A stretch of 58,437 bases of DNA, taken from contig JAJRZS010000027.1 in NCBI GenBank assembly GCA_024275135.1, positions 1-58,437 on the forward strand. Reading direction: 5' to 3'. This DNA comes from Planctomycetota bacterium (GTDB lineage: Bacteria; Planctomycetota; UBA1135). The notes beneath the pieces were generated by a model that did no database searches, was not told the origin of the DNA, and worked only from the letters and a program-made list of their open reading frames with translations. Shown one piece after another: positions 16,167 through 25,150 of the stretch. Position numbers and translations under genes: made by a program. Numbering within the stretch: the first letter of the stretch is position 1; every line of letters starts with the position of its first letter.

Positions 16167-17936
16167 ATGAGTGAGCTACAGGTTTTTCTCGACGATTTAA
16201 AAGAGCGCGTCCCCATTGAAAGTGTGGTCGGCCAGAAAGTCCAGCTCAGCCGCAAAGGGAATCGGTATTGGGGCTTGTGTCCCTTTCACGCCGAAAAAAC
16301 ACCGTCCTTTTCTGTTCATCCGGCTCGCAACTCCTTCAAATGTTTTGGCTGTGGCATGGGCGGCGATGCCATCACCTTTGTGCGCGAAACCGAAGGCTTG
16401 GAATTTTTTGAAGCGGTGCGCATTTTGGCCGATATGGCGGGGTTGGCGATGCCGCAAAAATTTCGTGGCTCCAATCCCGAAGAGCGAGGCGCGCGGGAGC
16501 AAGCGCGCGAAGCTTTGCAATATGCGCGCCAATTTTTCATTCAGCAGCTTGCGACTGCCGACGCTGCCGAGGCGCGCCAATATCTGCAAGCGCGAAAGAT
16601 TGCCGAGGAAAGTTGGCAGCAGTTTGGTCTGGGGTGGGCGCCGACCAACCGCCAAGTTCTGTTGGAGTTTTTGCGCTCCAAACAGGTGAGCCCTAAAGCC
16701 ATGGTCGATGCCGGGCTGGCCCTGGAGGATGGACAAAGTCGCAAATTGAAGGCTCGGTTTTGGGGCCGTTTGATGTTTCCGGTGGCCGATGCTGGCAATC
16801 GCACTTTGGGCTTTGGTGGTCGTTATTTGCCGGGTTCTTTTGCTGAAGACAAGCAAATGGGTAAATATGTGAACTCCCCAGAAGGGCCGCTATTTCCCAA
16901 ACGACGCCTGCTTTATGGCTTAGAGAAATTGCAACAAGGTTTGCGCGATTATGCCGAGGCGCCGATTGTGGTCTGCGAGGGGTATCTGGATGTCATCCAA
17001 CTGCACAGAGCCGGCAAATGGCCGGTGGTGGCGGCCTTAGGAACAGCCTTCACCGAAGACCATGCGCGGCGTTTGGCACGGGCCCAGCGGCGCGTGGTGT
17101 TGTTGCTCGACCCTGATGAAGCCGGGCGGAAAGCTGCTTTCCGTGCTGGCCGTCTCTTGGTGGCGGAGGGGGTGGATGTGCGCGTGGCCCAGCTGCCGGA
17201 GGGCCATGACCCGGCAGATATGGTGGCTGAAGAGCGTCTAGAAGAACTCTCCGGCTGTATTGCCAATTCTTGGGATATACTCCGTTGGCGTCTTGATACA
17301 TGGGCCCGGAAAACAGATTTTTCGGTTCCTGCCGTTGTCCATCAGGCTGCCGCAGAGATGGCAGAGTGGATTGCAACCACTCCAAGTCCTGTGGTGGCAG
17401 AGAGTTGGGAGAATCAGGTCCAGGATTTCCTGGGTGTGTCGGCCGCCGCCTTAGGCAAACTCCTCCCGCATGCAGCTCCCTCTTCGGGGGTTGTGGGGCG
17501 GGTGGGGAATGCGTCACCGCCCCAAAATTCCGCACCCATCAGTCCGCAGGAGGTCCTTCGCCGGAACGAACGAGAAATCATTGCCGCCATTCTTCATGAT
17601 CCCAGCGCCTATCCACGCTTCCGTCAGCAGTTGGATACGATACAATTGTCAGATTCCGTCGCCCGGAAAGTTCTAACATGGTGCCGTCAGCAGCGTCAGT
17701 CTGGAGAGGGGTTCGACCTTGAGTCGGCCTTCCTCGCTTTCCCAGATTCAGAATCCAGCCTGTGGTTGGATCAAGTGCGCCTCAACCGACCCGCGGATCC
17801 TTGCCTTGCTCTGGAACGTGCTTTGGATGCCCTGCCGGGCAATCGAGAGCAAGCCGTCGCTGCCCAACATGAAGATGTCGACGCCGAACATCTTCGTTCT
17901 TTCCTTCGTCGGATTAGCATCTCGCCGAACGACTGA
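16167..17936 (+). CDS. dnaG: DNA primase DnaG
   Basis: A 589-residue primase that makes RNA primers at the replication fork. The N-terminal CHC2 zinc finger has ligands C38, H41, C59 and C62 ('GLCPFHAEKTPSFSVHP ... FKCFGCGMGGD'). The polymerase core contains 'GRLMFPVADAGNRTLGFGGR' and 'YVNSPEGPLFPKRRLLYGL'. The TOPRIM segment has 'VVCEGYLDVIQLHRAG' and 'VVLLLDPDEAGRKAA'. A C-terminal DnaB-interacting region follows a Pro/Ser-rich linker. The gene lies 24 nt upstream of rpoD in the classic macromolecular-synthesis order, although rpsU is not upstream. Confidence 0.96.
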   Translation: MSELQVFLDDLKERVPIESVVGQKVQLSRKGNRYWGLCPFHAEKTPSFSVHPARNSFKCFGCGMGGDAITFVRETEGLEFFEAVRILADMAGLAMPQKFRGSNPEERGAREQAREALQYARQFFIQQLATADAAEARQYLQARKIAEESWQQFGLGWAPTNRQVLLEFLRSKQVSPKAMVDAGLALEDGQSRKLKARFWGRLMFPVADAGNRTLGFGGRYLPGSFAEDKQMGKYVNSPEGPLFPKRRLLYGLEKLQQGLRDYAEAPIVVCEGYLDVIQLHRAGKWPVVAALGTAFTEDHARRLARAQRRVVLLLDPDEAGRKAAFRAGRLLVAEGVDVRVAQLPEGHDPADMVAEERLEELSGCIANSWDILRWRLDTWARKTDFSVPAVVHQAAAEMAEWIATTPSPVVAESWENQVQDFLGVSAAALGKLLPHAAPSSGVVGRVGNASPPQNSAPISPQEVLRRNEREIIAAILHDPSAYPRFRQQLDTIQLSDSVARKVLTWCRQQRQSGEGFDLESAFLAFPDSESSLWLDQVRLNRPADPCLALERALDALPGNREQAVAAQHEDVDAEHLRSFLRRISISPND

Positions 17937-17960
17937 AATCGAAAAAAGCTCCCATTCCTC

Positions 17961-19775
17961 ATGACAACAAAGTCGTTAGACAAAAAAACCGAAACAGCCC
18001 TCGAAACCTTAATCGCTAAGGGGCAAGTCACTGGCAGCCTTCCATTTGAAGAGCTGCAAGGGGCTTTACCCTCCGAGAAATTAGGGGACATCGAGGTCTT
18101 GCAAGAGGTTATCGACCGCTTGGAAATGGCGGGCATCGTGCTTGGCGATAGCACCACCGAAAGTGCGGCCCAGTTTGCTGGGGGAACCGCGCCGATTCCG
18201 GTCACTCCTAAGCCCTTGTCCACCTTGTCCAATCGCGGGGGAGGCCGTGCGACGCCCACGGTGTTGGAGAAAATCGACGATCCGGTGCGCATGTATCTCA
18301 CCCAAATGGGTGAGATTCCACTGCTCACGCGGGAGGAAGAAATTTCCCTCGCCAAAACGACCGAGGTTTCGCGCAAGGTGTTCCGTCGCCTGGTACTGGA
18401 ATCGGGTTTGGCTTTGGATATGGCGCTGGATGTGTTGCAGCAAGTGAAAGACGGCGAACTTGCTTTCGACCGCACCCTAAAGGTCAATCCTTCGGCGCAG
18501 GCGAACTCAAGCTTTGCGGTGCTGCACTTTAATCGTCGCTTGAAGAAACAGGCGGCGGAAGAAGGTGCTGATGAAGGCACCTCTTCCAACATTGATGGCG
18601 GCGCCGGCTATGAGCTCACCAAACAAGATTTGGAGCAACGCCTCGGTGGGCATATCCAAGATTTGAAGAGTTTGCGCGATGCCGCGCGCTTGGGCTATCA
18701 AGTGCAAATGGACAAGCGACTGAGCGCGGCGGAGCGTAGTTTGTTCCGTCGCAACATGCGCGCGCGTCAGCGTTGCATCGCGGTGATGGTGGAAGAGTTG
18801 CACTTCCAGGTCAACATTCTGCAAGATTTTATCCGCGTGCTAGAAAGTAAGGCACGCGCCTGGAGTGCGGTGGCACGCGAAGCCGCGAGTTTTGATGCTG
18901 CGCGCAAGCGTTCGAAAGCTGGCAAAGAAGAATATGCGATTTTGCAAGCGCAGCTGGTGGAGTGGGAAATCAAGGCCATGGAGCCTTTGGATGCTTTCTT
19001 GCGCCGCATGGAATTGCTGTACCGCGCTTTGGATACCTACGAAACTGCGAAGAAGGGTTTGTCTTCTGGCAACTTGCGCTTGGTGGTGTCTATCGCCAAG
19101 AAATACCGCAATCGTGGGTTGAGTTTCTTGGACCTCATCCAAGAAGGCAATACCGGTTTGATGAAGGCGGTGGAAAAATACGAGTACCGTCGTGGTTATA
19201 AGTTTTCCACCTATGCTACTTGGTGGATTCGCCAAGCCATTACCCGCTCCATTGCCGATCAAGCGCGCACCATCCGCATTCCCGTGCATATGATCGAGAC
19301 CATGTCCAAACTGCGGGCTGTGCAGAAGCGCTTGTTGCAAAATTTGGGTCGTGAGCCTTCGATTGAAGAGATGTCGGAAGCTGCTGACATCGCCGTGGAT
19401 GAAGCCACCCGGGTGATGAAGATTGCCAAGCATCCCATCAGTTTGGATCGGCCCATTGGGGATTCCGAGGATTCCTACTTCGGCGATTTCATCGAAGACG
19501 AATCCTCAGAAAACCCTGTGGAGCGTGCTGGCCAGGAGATGCTGAAAGAGCGTATCGACGATGTGTTGGAATCGCTCACCTTCCGCGAGCGCGAAATTAT
19601 CAAGCTGCGTTACGGCATCGGGGATGGCTACACCTACACACTCGAAGAAGTGGGGCGCATCTTCCGTGTCACTCGGGAGCGTGTGCGTCAAATTGAGGCT
19701 AAGGCCATCCGCAAATTGCAGCACCCCATCCGGGCCCGCAAGCTGGCTGGCTTCCTCGAGGGAACCACGCCTTGA
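17961..19775 (+). CDS. rpoD: RNA polymerase primary sigma factor RpoD
   Basis: A 604-residue housekeeping sigma-70. Region 1.1 is at about residues 10-65 and region 1.2 is '[22 protein letters not shown]'. A non-conserved spacer of about 200 residues follows. Region 2 has '[28 protein letters not shown]' and the -10 recognition helix '[21 protein letters not shown]'. Region 3 includes '[14 protein letters not shown]'. Region 4 contains the -35 HTH '[28 protein letters not shown]'. The presence of complete 2.4 and 4.2 regions predicts TTGACA/TATAAT-like promoters in this genome. It is followed by a GC hairpin and a new promoter. Confidence 0.97.
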   Translation: MTTKSLDKKTETALETLIAKGQVTGSLPFEELQGALPSEKLGDIEVLQEVIDRLEMAGIVLGDSTTESAAQFAGGTAPIPVTPKPLSTLSNRGGGRATPTVLEKIDDPVRMYLTQMGEIPLLTREEEISLAKTTEVSRKVFRRLVLESGLALDMALDVLQQVKDGELAFDRTLKVNPSAQANSSFAVLHFNRRLKKQAAEEGADEGTSSNIDGGAGYELTKQDLEQRLGGHIQDLKSLRDAARLGYQVQMDKRLSAAERSLFRRNMRARQRCIAVMVEELHFQVNILQDFIRVLESKARAWSAVAREAASFDAARKRSKAGKEEYAILQAQLVEWEIKAMEPLDAFLRRMELLYRALDTYETAKKGLSSGNLRLVVSIAKKYRNRGLSFLDLIQEGNTGLMKAVEKYEYRRGYKFSTYATWWIRQAITRSIADQARTIRIPVHMIETMSKLRAVQKRLLQNLGREPSIEEMSEAADIAVDEATRVMKIAKHPISLDRPIGDSEDSYFGDFIEDESSENPVERAGQEMLKERIDDVLESLTFREREIIKLRYGIGDGYTYTLEEVGRIFRVTRERVRQIEAKAIRKLQHPIRARKLAGFLEGTTP

Positions 19776-19799
19776 CCCGCGGCCGCGCCGCGTTGTAAT
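19772..19799 (+). promoter_or_regulatory. Sigma-70-like promoter with a GC hairpin in its spacer
   Basis: TTGACC (19772-19777, overlapping the rpoD stop) and TGTAAT (19794-19799) are separated by 16 nt, and each is one mismatch from consensus. The spacer holds a perfect hairpin, CGCGGC-CGC-GCCGCG (19778-19792). The next gene's GTG start lies 8 nt after the -10, so a transcript from here would be leaderless or nearly so. The hairpin lacks a T-tract, so it is a poor terminator for rpoD. Confidence 0.5.
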
Positions 19800-19807
19800 A
19801 AGGGCCT

Positions 19808-20539
19808 GTGCAAGAGGTCCTCGCCCATCTGATTCGTGCCCAACAAGTCGACAAACGGCTGGTTGTGTTGGAGCGACGCCTCGCTTCTCTTCCCACCGAG
19901 CTCGGTGAGCGTGAATCGACCTTGGCCGCCTTGGAAGCGGAGGCGGAAGAGCTGGAGGCCGAGCGCAAAGCTTGTTTGTCTCGCTCCAGCACTTTGGAAA
20001 ACGAAGTGCAAGCGCGCGATGAGCGCATTTCCAAGCTGGAGAAGCAAGCGGTGGAGGCGCGCGATCCTTCGGCTGTGCAGGTTGCCCAGCATGAGGCAGC
20101 CAAACACCGAGAAGAAAACTCAGTGGCGCAAGAAGAGGCCTTGGAGTTACTGGAGCGGGCGGAGCAATACCAAGCGAAGCGCGAGGCCATGCAAGAGCGT
20201 TTGGATGCCGCGCGCGAAGATTTAGTTGCGATGCAGAAAAACGTGGCGGTGGACGAAGCCGACCTGGAAGCCGAAGTGGCGGCATTGCGCAAAGAGCGTG
20301 CGGCCGAAGTGGAGCAGGTGAATAGCCAGGTGCAAGATGTCTTTCAGGTGCTTTCCACCAAACATCCGGGTAAAGCGGTGGTGCCGTTGAAGGGGGATTC
20401 CTGTGGCGGTTGTGGCACCCGCCTGGTGCCCAACGACCGCGTCCGCGTGCAAGCTGCCAAGTCCCTTATCCGCTGCCCCTCCTGCGCGCGCATCTTGGTT
20501 ACCCAAGATTTGTGGTCCAGCGTTAGTGAACCGGTCTAA
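19808..20539 (+). CDS. Coiled-coil C4-type zinc-ribbon protein (DUF164/CT398-like)
   Basis: A 243-residue cytoplasmic protein. Residues 5-175 form a long antiparallel-type coiled coil rich in Glu/Ala/Lys/Arg. The C-terminus has two CxxC pairs ('SCGGCGTRLVP' and 'RCPSCARIL') that form the zf-RING_7 zinc ribbon. The family is widespread and often lies beside rpoD or RNase-related genes; the Chlamydia member CT398 binds sigma-54 and flagellar/type III proteins. Starting directly after rpoD fits a role near transcription, but the function is unproven. The start is GTG 19808, with a promoter immediately upstream. Confidence 0.88.
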   Translation: MQEVLAHLIRAQQVDKRLVVLERRLASLPTELGERESTLAALEAEAEELEAERKACLSRSSTLENEVQARDERISKLEKQAVEARDPSAVQVAQHEAAKHREENSVAQEEALELLERAEQYQAKREAMQERLDAAREDLVAMQKNVAVDEADLEAEVAALRKERAAEVEQVNSQVQDVFQVLSTKHPGKAVVPLKGDSCGGCGTRLVPNDRVRVQAAKSLIRCPSCARILVTQDLWSSVSEPV

Positions 20540-20557
20540 GCTCCGCGGCAGGGCTGC

Positions 20558-20563
20558 TAGACT
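20558..20563 (+). promoter_or_regulatory. TAGACT -10-like hexamer 8 nt before the start codon
   Basis: TAGACT lies exactly 8 nt before ATG 20572, and no Shine-Dalgarno sequence is present between them. The same TANACT-N8-ATG arrangement precedes two other genes in the window (47023 and 55637). It reads as a -10 box for a leaderless transcript. Confidence 0.4.
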
Positions 20564-20571
20564 GGGCCGCC

Positions 20572-23500
20572 ATGCTTTTGCTTTCTGCCCTTTTGCTCCA
20601 TGCTCTGCCCCAGCAATCTTTGGCGGGGCAGCTTCCGAAACAAGATTTGGGGGTTGCGGCCTTTTTAGCTGCCCATCCAGATTACGACGGCCGCGGTATT
20701 CGAGTTGCGGTATTGGATACCGGCATTGATCCAGGTCATCCCTTTTTGCAGCGCACTCCCGATGGCCGCCGCAAGTTGGTGGATTGGTACGACGCCACCA
20801 CCGATGGTTGGTTGGATACCAGCCAAGTGGATACTTTGGATGGGAGCGGGCATGTGATTGGCCTTAGTGGCCGCTCTTTGTTTTTGGGGCATCATTTAAG
20901 CCATGGCGAAGTTCATCTGGGGCGGGTGGACGCCGAGTTTTTGCCTGCCGGATTGCGCGGGCGCATTCGCCAGCAACGTCGCCAACATTGGCAAAAGGAA
21001 GTGCAAAAGTATGAAGAAGCCGTGGCGCGTTTGGCCGCTGCCGGCGAAGAAGTCGATGCGCAATCGGCGGCAGAAATGGAACGCAAACGGCGCATGGAAT
21101 CCTTTCTCGATGAAGGCCCGGTTTACGATGTGGTGCTGTTTGCCAAGGGGGATCGCTGGCAGGTGGTGGTGGATACCGACGAAGACGGAGATTTGGATGA
21201 AGAAACGGCGCTGAGCGAGTTCCGAGAATCAGGGGATTGGACCCGCTTGGGGGATGAAGCCAACCTCAACTTTGCAGTTGGCATTGGCGAAGACCATAAC
21301 CACATCACTTTGTTTTTTGACACCCACGGGCATGGCACCCATGTTGCGGGCATCATTGGAAGCTATGAGGGGCCGGATAGTCGCTTGAACGGCATCGCAC
21401 CCGGTGTGGAATTGGTGGCGATAAAAATTGGCGATGGCAAGTTTGGTGGCTCTACCAGCGGCTTTGCGGTAGCCAAGGCTTTGGATATGGCTGTCGCCGC
21501 TGGTTGCCAAGTGGCCAATATGTCCTTTGGTGGCCCGTCCTTCTTTGCCGATGGCGAAGAGCCGGATGCATGGGTAGTGGATGAGGCTGCAAAACGCGGA
21601 TTAATCTTGGTGACCTCTGCCGGCAACGAAGGACCTGCGCTGAGTACGGTAGGTTCTCCGGGCACCACGGAGTCGGCTTTTTCCATTGCTGCGGGCGTTT
21701 GGCCGGATACCGAAAAAGTCAACTATGGCTCCCTCAATCCCAGTGCCCCGGTGTTGTTTGATTTTTCTTCGCGCGGTCCTCTGCCCAATGGCGATTTGGG
21801 GGTGGATTTTACCGCTCCAGGAGCAGCCTTAAGTTCTCTGCCCTCGTGGACCTTGTCGAAGGGAGAAAACTGGAATGGCACTTCGATGGCGGCGCCGCAA
21901 ATGGCTGGTTGTGTGGCCTTGTTGCGTTGCGCTGCCACGCAAGAGGAGTTGCCGCAGTCACCAGCGTGCATCTACCGAGCCATGCGCTTGGCGGCGAAAC
22001 CCTTGCCGCAACATGCTTGGGTGGAAACTGGGCATGGTGCCATTGATATGGAGCGATCCTTGTTGGCTTTGCGCGATTTGGCGGCGGTGGGCGCGGACGA
22101 AGTGTCCTACACGGTGCGCGTACAAAACCCCTTTGGCCTTGGGGAAGGCATTTATTTGCGCGGTTTGCCATCCCAGCAAGCTTTTGAACGGAGCATTTCC
22201 ATTCGCCCGGATTTTGACGAAGAGGCCAGCAATCAAAGCCGTTCCGACTTTTTGCGCACCTTCCGTTTGGTGGCGGAGGCCGATTGGGTCGAAGTTCCCG
22301 AAGCCATGTATACCAGCTCTCAGGGCAATCAATTTCAAGCGCGGATTTTGCCGTCAAGCTTAGAGCCGGGTTTGCACTGCACCCGAATTTTGGCCTACGA
22401 CACTGCCAAGCCGGAAGCGGCCGGGCCGGAGCTGGTGATTCCAGTTACCGTGGTGGTGCCCTGGCCATGCAATGATTTGGCAGAGTTGGATCGTCAGGTG
22501 TCTCTGCAGCCCGGGGCCCTTTCGCGCACCTTCCTGCGGGTGCCTTTAGGAGCGACGGTGCTAAGGCTACGGGTGACCCAACATGGTGGAGGTCGCAATG
22601 AATATCGTGCTGGCGCGGGTTCGGTTAGCGGCTTCCTCTACGCCGGAGATCGCCAGCGGCGCAGTCGCTTCTTCCTTCAAGACAGCGAAAGCTACGAAAC
22701 TACGGTGCCAGTGGAGCCGGGCATGGTGGTGGAATATGCGCTTGCTGCGCGCTGGGCTACCAACACTCCAGCTGACCTTGATTTGCATTTCCGTTTTGAA
22801 GGTTTGGAACCGCAGTATGCGGAGTTTCGAGTGCCTGCCGGGCAGGATACTGGGTACTTTGCATTTGCCTCATTGCTGCGGGATATGTCTGGGCTACAAG
22901 CGCAAGCCCACATTTCTGGGGTTGCCGAGCCCATTTTGGCTTCGATGAAAGTGGTGCCCGATCCTATTCGTGCCACCATCATGGATGGCCATGGCATGTT
23001 TCAAGGGATTGTGGAATGGGATGCGGAAGTGCCGCAAGGCACCACCTCCGTTGCCCTCTATACTCCGCGTTCCATTCAGACTACAGAGTGGCGTGAAGAC
23101 TTGATGTTGGAGGTGTTCGATGAGGTTGGGGCGGTGGTGCAACGCATCATCGTTTACGAAACCGAAACGGATTTGGGGTCGATGGAGGCGGGCAAGTATC
23201 ACTTCCGCTTGACCTACCCAAGTTTGGGTAAAGACGCTTTGGATGCTCGCTTTGCGGGAGCGGAACTGCGGTTCCAACAAGCTTTGGGTGCCATCACTTT
23301 GTACCCAACTCTAAAGGCAGCCTTTACTGAGGATGGACCTCGCAACAGCTTGAGCATTCCCTTTGCTGGTGCGCGTACCCTCTTCGCTCGCCTCCCCGAG
23401 CTCGATGCTTTGCCCTATGGCCAGCGGTATTTTGGAGAAGTTTCGGTGCGGGATGGCGAAGGCACTTTGCTACGCGTTCCGCTATCCATTGAGCGACCGC

Positions 23501-23844
23501 AGGGCCCAGATCTGCAAGTAGAAAGCGAGGTGGTCGAAGCTGCGGCCAGTGCTGAGCAAACTGAAGCAAGTCAGCCCGCAGAAGCTTCGAAGGAGGAAGA
23601 AAGTTCGCAACAGAAATGGTTGGCGGCCAAAGCCAAAGGCAACGAAGACGCGGTCGGCATGATTCAGGCGGCCCGCGATTGGTTACATGCAGAACCCAAC
23701 AATTACCAAGCTCAGCTTGCCGTTTACCAGGCCTTGGTGGCGGCTGGCTTGCCCGAGTTGGCGAAGGAGGAAGCGGCCAGTTTCCTCACACATTTCCCAC
23801 AACAGGTGGAAGTGTTCCGCACGGCAGCAAAATCTTGGAATTAG
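20572..23844 (+). CDS. Secreted TPPII-like subtilisin-family serine protease
   Basis: A 1090-residue S8 peptidase with an N-terminal signal peptide (about 1-19). The catalytic triad is D49 ('VAVLDTGIDPGH'), H254 ('HGHGTHVAG') and S438 ('NGTSMAAP'), with oxyanion Asn in 'TSAGNEG'. About 200 residues separate D and H, the insertion characteristic of tripeptidyl peptidase II relatives, and a long C-terminal beta-rich region (about 500-960) matches TPPII architecture. The last 100 residues contain an acidic linker and a TPR-like helical end. TPPII is cytosolic in eukaryotes; here the signal peptide predicts export. It is followed 4 nt later by the EboE-like gene. Confidence 0.88.
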   Translation: MLLLSALLLHALPQQSLAGQLPKQDLGVAAFLAAHPDYDGRGIRVAVLDTGIDPGHPFLQRTPDGRRKLVDWYDATTDGWLDTSQVDTLDGSGHVIGLSGRSLFLGHHLSHGEVHLGRVDAEFLPAGLRGRIRQQRRQHWQKEVQKYEEAVARLAAAGEEVDAQSAAEMERKRRMESFLDEGPVYDVVLFAKGDRWQVVVDTDEDGDLDEETALSEFRESGDWTRLGDEANLNFAVGIGEDHNHITLFFDTHGHGTHVAGIIGSYEGPDSRLNGIAPGVELVAIKIGDGKFGGSTSGFAVAKALDMAVAAGCQVANMSFGGPSFFADGEEPDAWVVDEAAKRGLILVTSAGNEGPALSTVGSPGTTESAFSIAAGVWPDTEKVNYGSLNPSAPVLFDFSSRGPLPNGDLGVDFTAPGAALSSLPSWTLSKGENWNGTSMAAPQMAGCVALLRCAATQEELPQSPACIYRAMRLAAKPLPQHAWVETGHGAIDMERSLLALRDLAAVGADEVSYTVRVQNPFGLGEGIYLRGLPSQQAFERSISIRPDFDEEASNQSRSDFLRTFRLVAEADWVEVPEAMYTSSQGNQFQARILPSSLEPGLHCTRILAYDTAKPEAAGPELVIPVTVVVPWPCNDLAELDRQVSLQPGALSRTFLRVPLGATVLRLRVTQHGGGRNEYRAGAGSVSGFLYAGDRQRRSRFFLQDSESYETTVPVEPGMVVEYALAARWATNTPADLDLHFRFEGLEPQYAEFRVPAGQDTGYFAFASLLRDMSGLQAQAHISGVAEPILASMKVVPDPIRATIMDGHGMFQGIVEWDAEVPQGTTSVALYTPRSIQTTEWREDLMLEVFDEVGAVVQRIIVYETETDLGSMEAGKYHFRLTYPSLGKDALDARFAGAELRFQQALGAITLYPTLKAAFTEDGPRNSLSIPFAGARTLFARLPELDALPYGQRYFGEVSVRDGEGTLLRVPLSIERPQGPDLQVESEVVEAAASAEQTEASQPAEASKEEESSQQKWLAAKAKGNEDAVGMIQAARDWLHAEPNNYQAQLAVYQALVAAGLPELAKEEAASFLTHFPQQVEVFRTAAKSWN

Positions 23845-23848
23845 GAGC

Positions 23849-24997
23849 ATGAGCTTGGCTCCGCGGTTGGCTCTGTGTGGGAATGTGTTCCCGGCACAGA
23901 GCGCCGACGCAGTGCTTGCCGCGGTCCAAGGCCCGGTGCGGCAGTGGAGCCTTGCCTTGCAGCAACGAGGCGCCTCCCCACCCTTTGGCTTGGGTTTTTC
24001 CGCCTCGGCATCTGCGGTGTGCAGCTTCTTACAACAGCCACAACAACTCGCTGCCTTACAAAAGGCGCTTGCAGCCGCCCAAGTGGAGGTCTGGACAGCC
24101 AATGCTTTTCCCTTTGGCGACTTTCACGCCGAACGCGTCAAAGAAAAAGCCTTTTTGCCGGATTGGCGCACCCCGGAGCGGCTGCAGTTCACCTTGCAAA
24201 TGGCGGAATTGCTGCTGCGCTTGGCACCGCCGCAAGCGCAACCCCTTAGTCTTTCCACTTGCCCCTTGGGCTATGGAAAGGCAGCGCGGGAGGATGCACA
24301 AACACGGGTGCATTTGCAACGCGTGGTCGACGGTTTTCAAGCACTGACACAAAGCCATGGTCAGGACTTGGTGTTGGCGATCGAGCCCGAGCCAGATGGA
24401 GCTTTGGAACGCGTGACTTCCTTGGTGGATTGGCTGGGGCAGCATTTCCCCGCTTCTAGTTTGGACATGCTGGGGGTTTGTTGGGATTTATGTCACAGTG
24501 CCGTCGTGGGGGAAGAGACCGCCGATGTTCTGGACGCCTTTCGACAAAGCGGAGTCGTCTGCGGCAAGGTGCAAATTTCTTCGGCGTTAACTGCGCATGG
24601 GCCGCTGACCACCGAGCAATCCCAGTTGTTGGCGCAACTAACGGAAGATCCTTATTTGCATCAAGTGCGCGCGGTCGACCAGCAAGGATGCGCTTGGGCC
24701 TGGGCCGACCTTCCCGATTTTTTGGCCGCCGAAGAACGCTTGCAAATGCGCCAGTGGCAGTTGCATTGTCATGTGCCGGTGGCTGCGAAGCGGTTTGTGT
24801 ACGAGCTCCAGGCCACTGCTTGGCAACCGGCCGTGGCCGCCTGTTTGGAACAGGGCTTGACCGACTTCGAACTCGAAACCTATACCCTGCCGGTGTTGCC
24901 ATCGGCACTGCTTCACGCCCAAGGGGTGGTCGGTACCATGGTGGAGGAAAGCTTGGCCTGTCGGCAGGCCTTGGCGCTTGACACACCGCATGGCTGA
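23849..24997 (+). CDS. EboE-like xylose-isomerase TIM-barrel protein
   Basis: A 382-residue TIM-barrel protein. The block 'NAFPFGDFHAERVKEKAFLPDWRTPERLQFTLQMAELLLRL', followed by 'SLSTCPLGYG', closely follows the EboE ('metabolite traffic protein') signature NGFPYG.FH...VKE.VY.PDW..P.R. Later blocks 'LAIEPEPDG' and 'GVCWDLCHSAV' supply Glu, Asp and His that could bind metal, as in xylose-isomerase-like enzymes. In known ebo clusters this protein acts with EboA-D and F in moving isoprenoid-derived precursors to the periplasm, but none of those genes are nearby. ATG 23849 follows GGAG and lies just after the protease stop, so the two are likely co-expressed. Confidence 0.8.
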   Translation: MSLAPRLALCGNVFPAQSADAVLAAVQGPVRQWSLALQQRGASPPFGLGFSASASAVCSFLQQPQQLAALQKALAAAQVEVWTANAFPFGDFHAERVKEKAFLPDWRTPERLQFTLQMAELLLRLAPPQAQPLSLSTCPLGYGKAAREDAQTRVHLQRVVDGFQALTQSHGQDLVLAIEPEPDGALERVTSLVDWLGQHFPASSLDMLGVCWDLCHSAVVGEETADVLDAFRQSGVVCGKVQISSALTAHGPLTTEQSQLLAQLTEDPYLHQVRAVDQQGCAWAWADLPDFLAAEERLQMRQWQLHCHVPVAAKRFVYELQATAWQPAVAACLEQGLTDFELETYTLPVLPSALLHAQGVVGTMVEESLACRQALALDTPHG

Positions 24998-25033
24998 CCC
25001 TATCTTTTGCGGCCCGATGCCCACCCGGCATCC

Positions 25034-25111
25034 GGCCCCATCGTCTAGTCTGGCCTAGGACATCAGGTTTTCATCCTGGTAACAGGGGTTCGAATCCCCT
25101 TGGGGTCACCA
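25034..25111 (+). tRNA. tRNA-Glu (anticodon UUC)
   Basis: A complete cloverleaf: acceptor GGCCCCA (25034-25040) pairs with TGGGGTC (25101-25107). The anticodon loop TTTTCAT is closed by TCAGG/CCTGG and gives anticodon TTC. The T arm is AGGGG-TTCGAAT-CCCCT. The discriminator is A (25108), and the CCA end is encoded (25109-25111). Confidence 0.97.
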
Positions 25112-25115
25112 AGCA

Positions 25116-25150
25116 CCCGTCTGTCGTTTTTGCGGCAGGCGGGTTTTTTT
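25116..25150 (+). terminator. Intrinsic terminator after tRNA-Glu
   Basis: CCCGTCTG (25116-25123) pairs with CAGGCGGG (25136-25143) with one G-U wobble, followed by seven T (25144-25150). It ends tRNA-Glu transcripts. It abuts the stop codon of the convergent xerC and could also act on that side. Confidence 0.85.
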
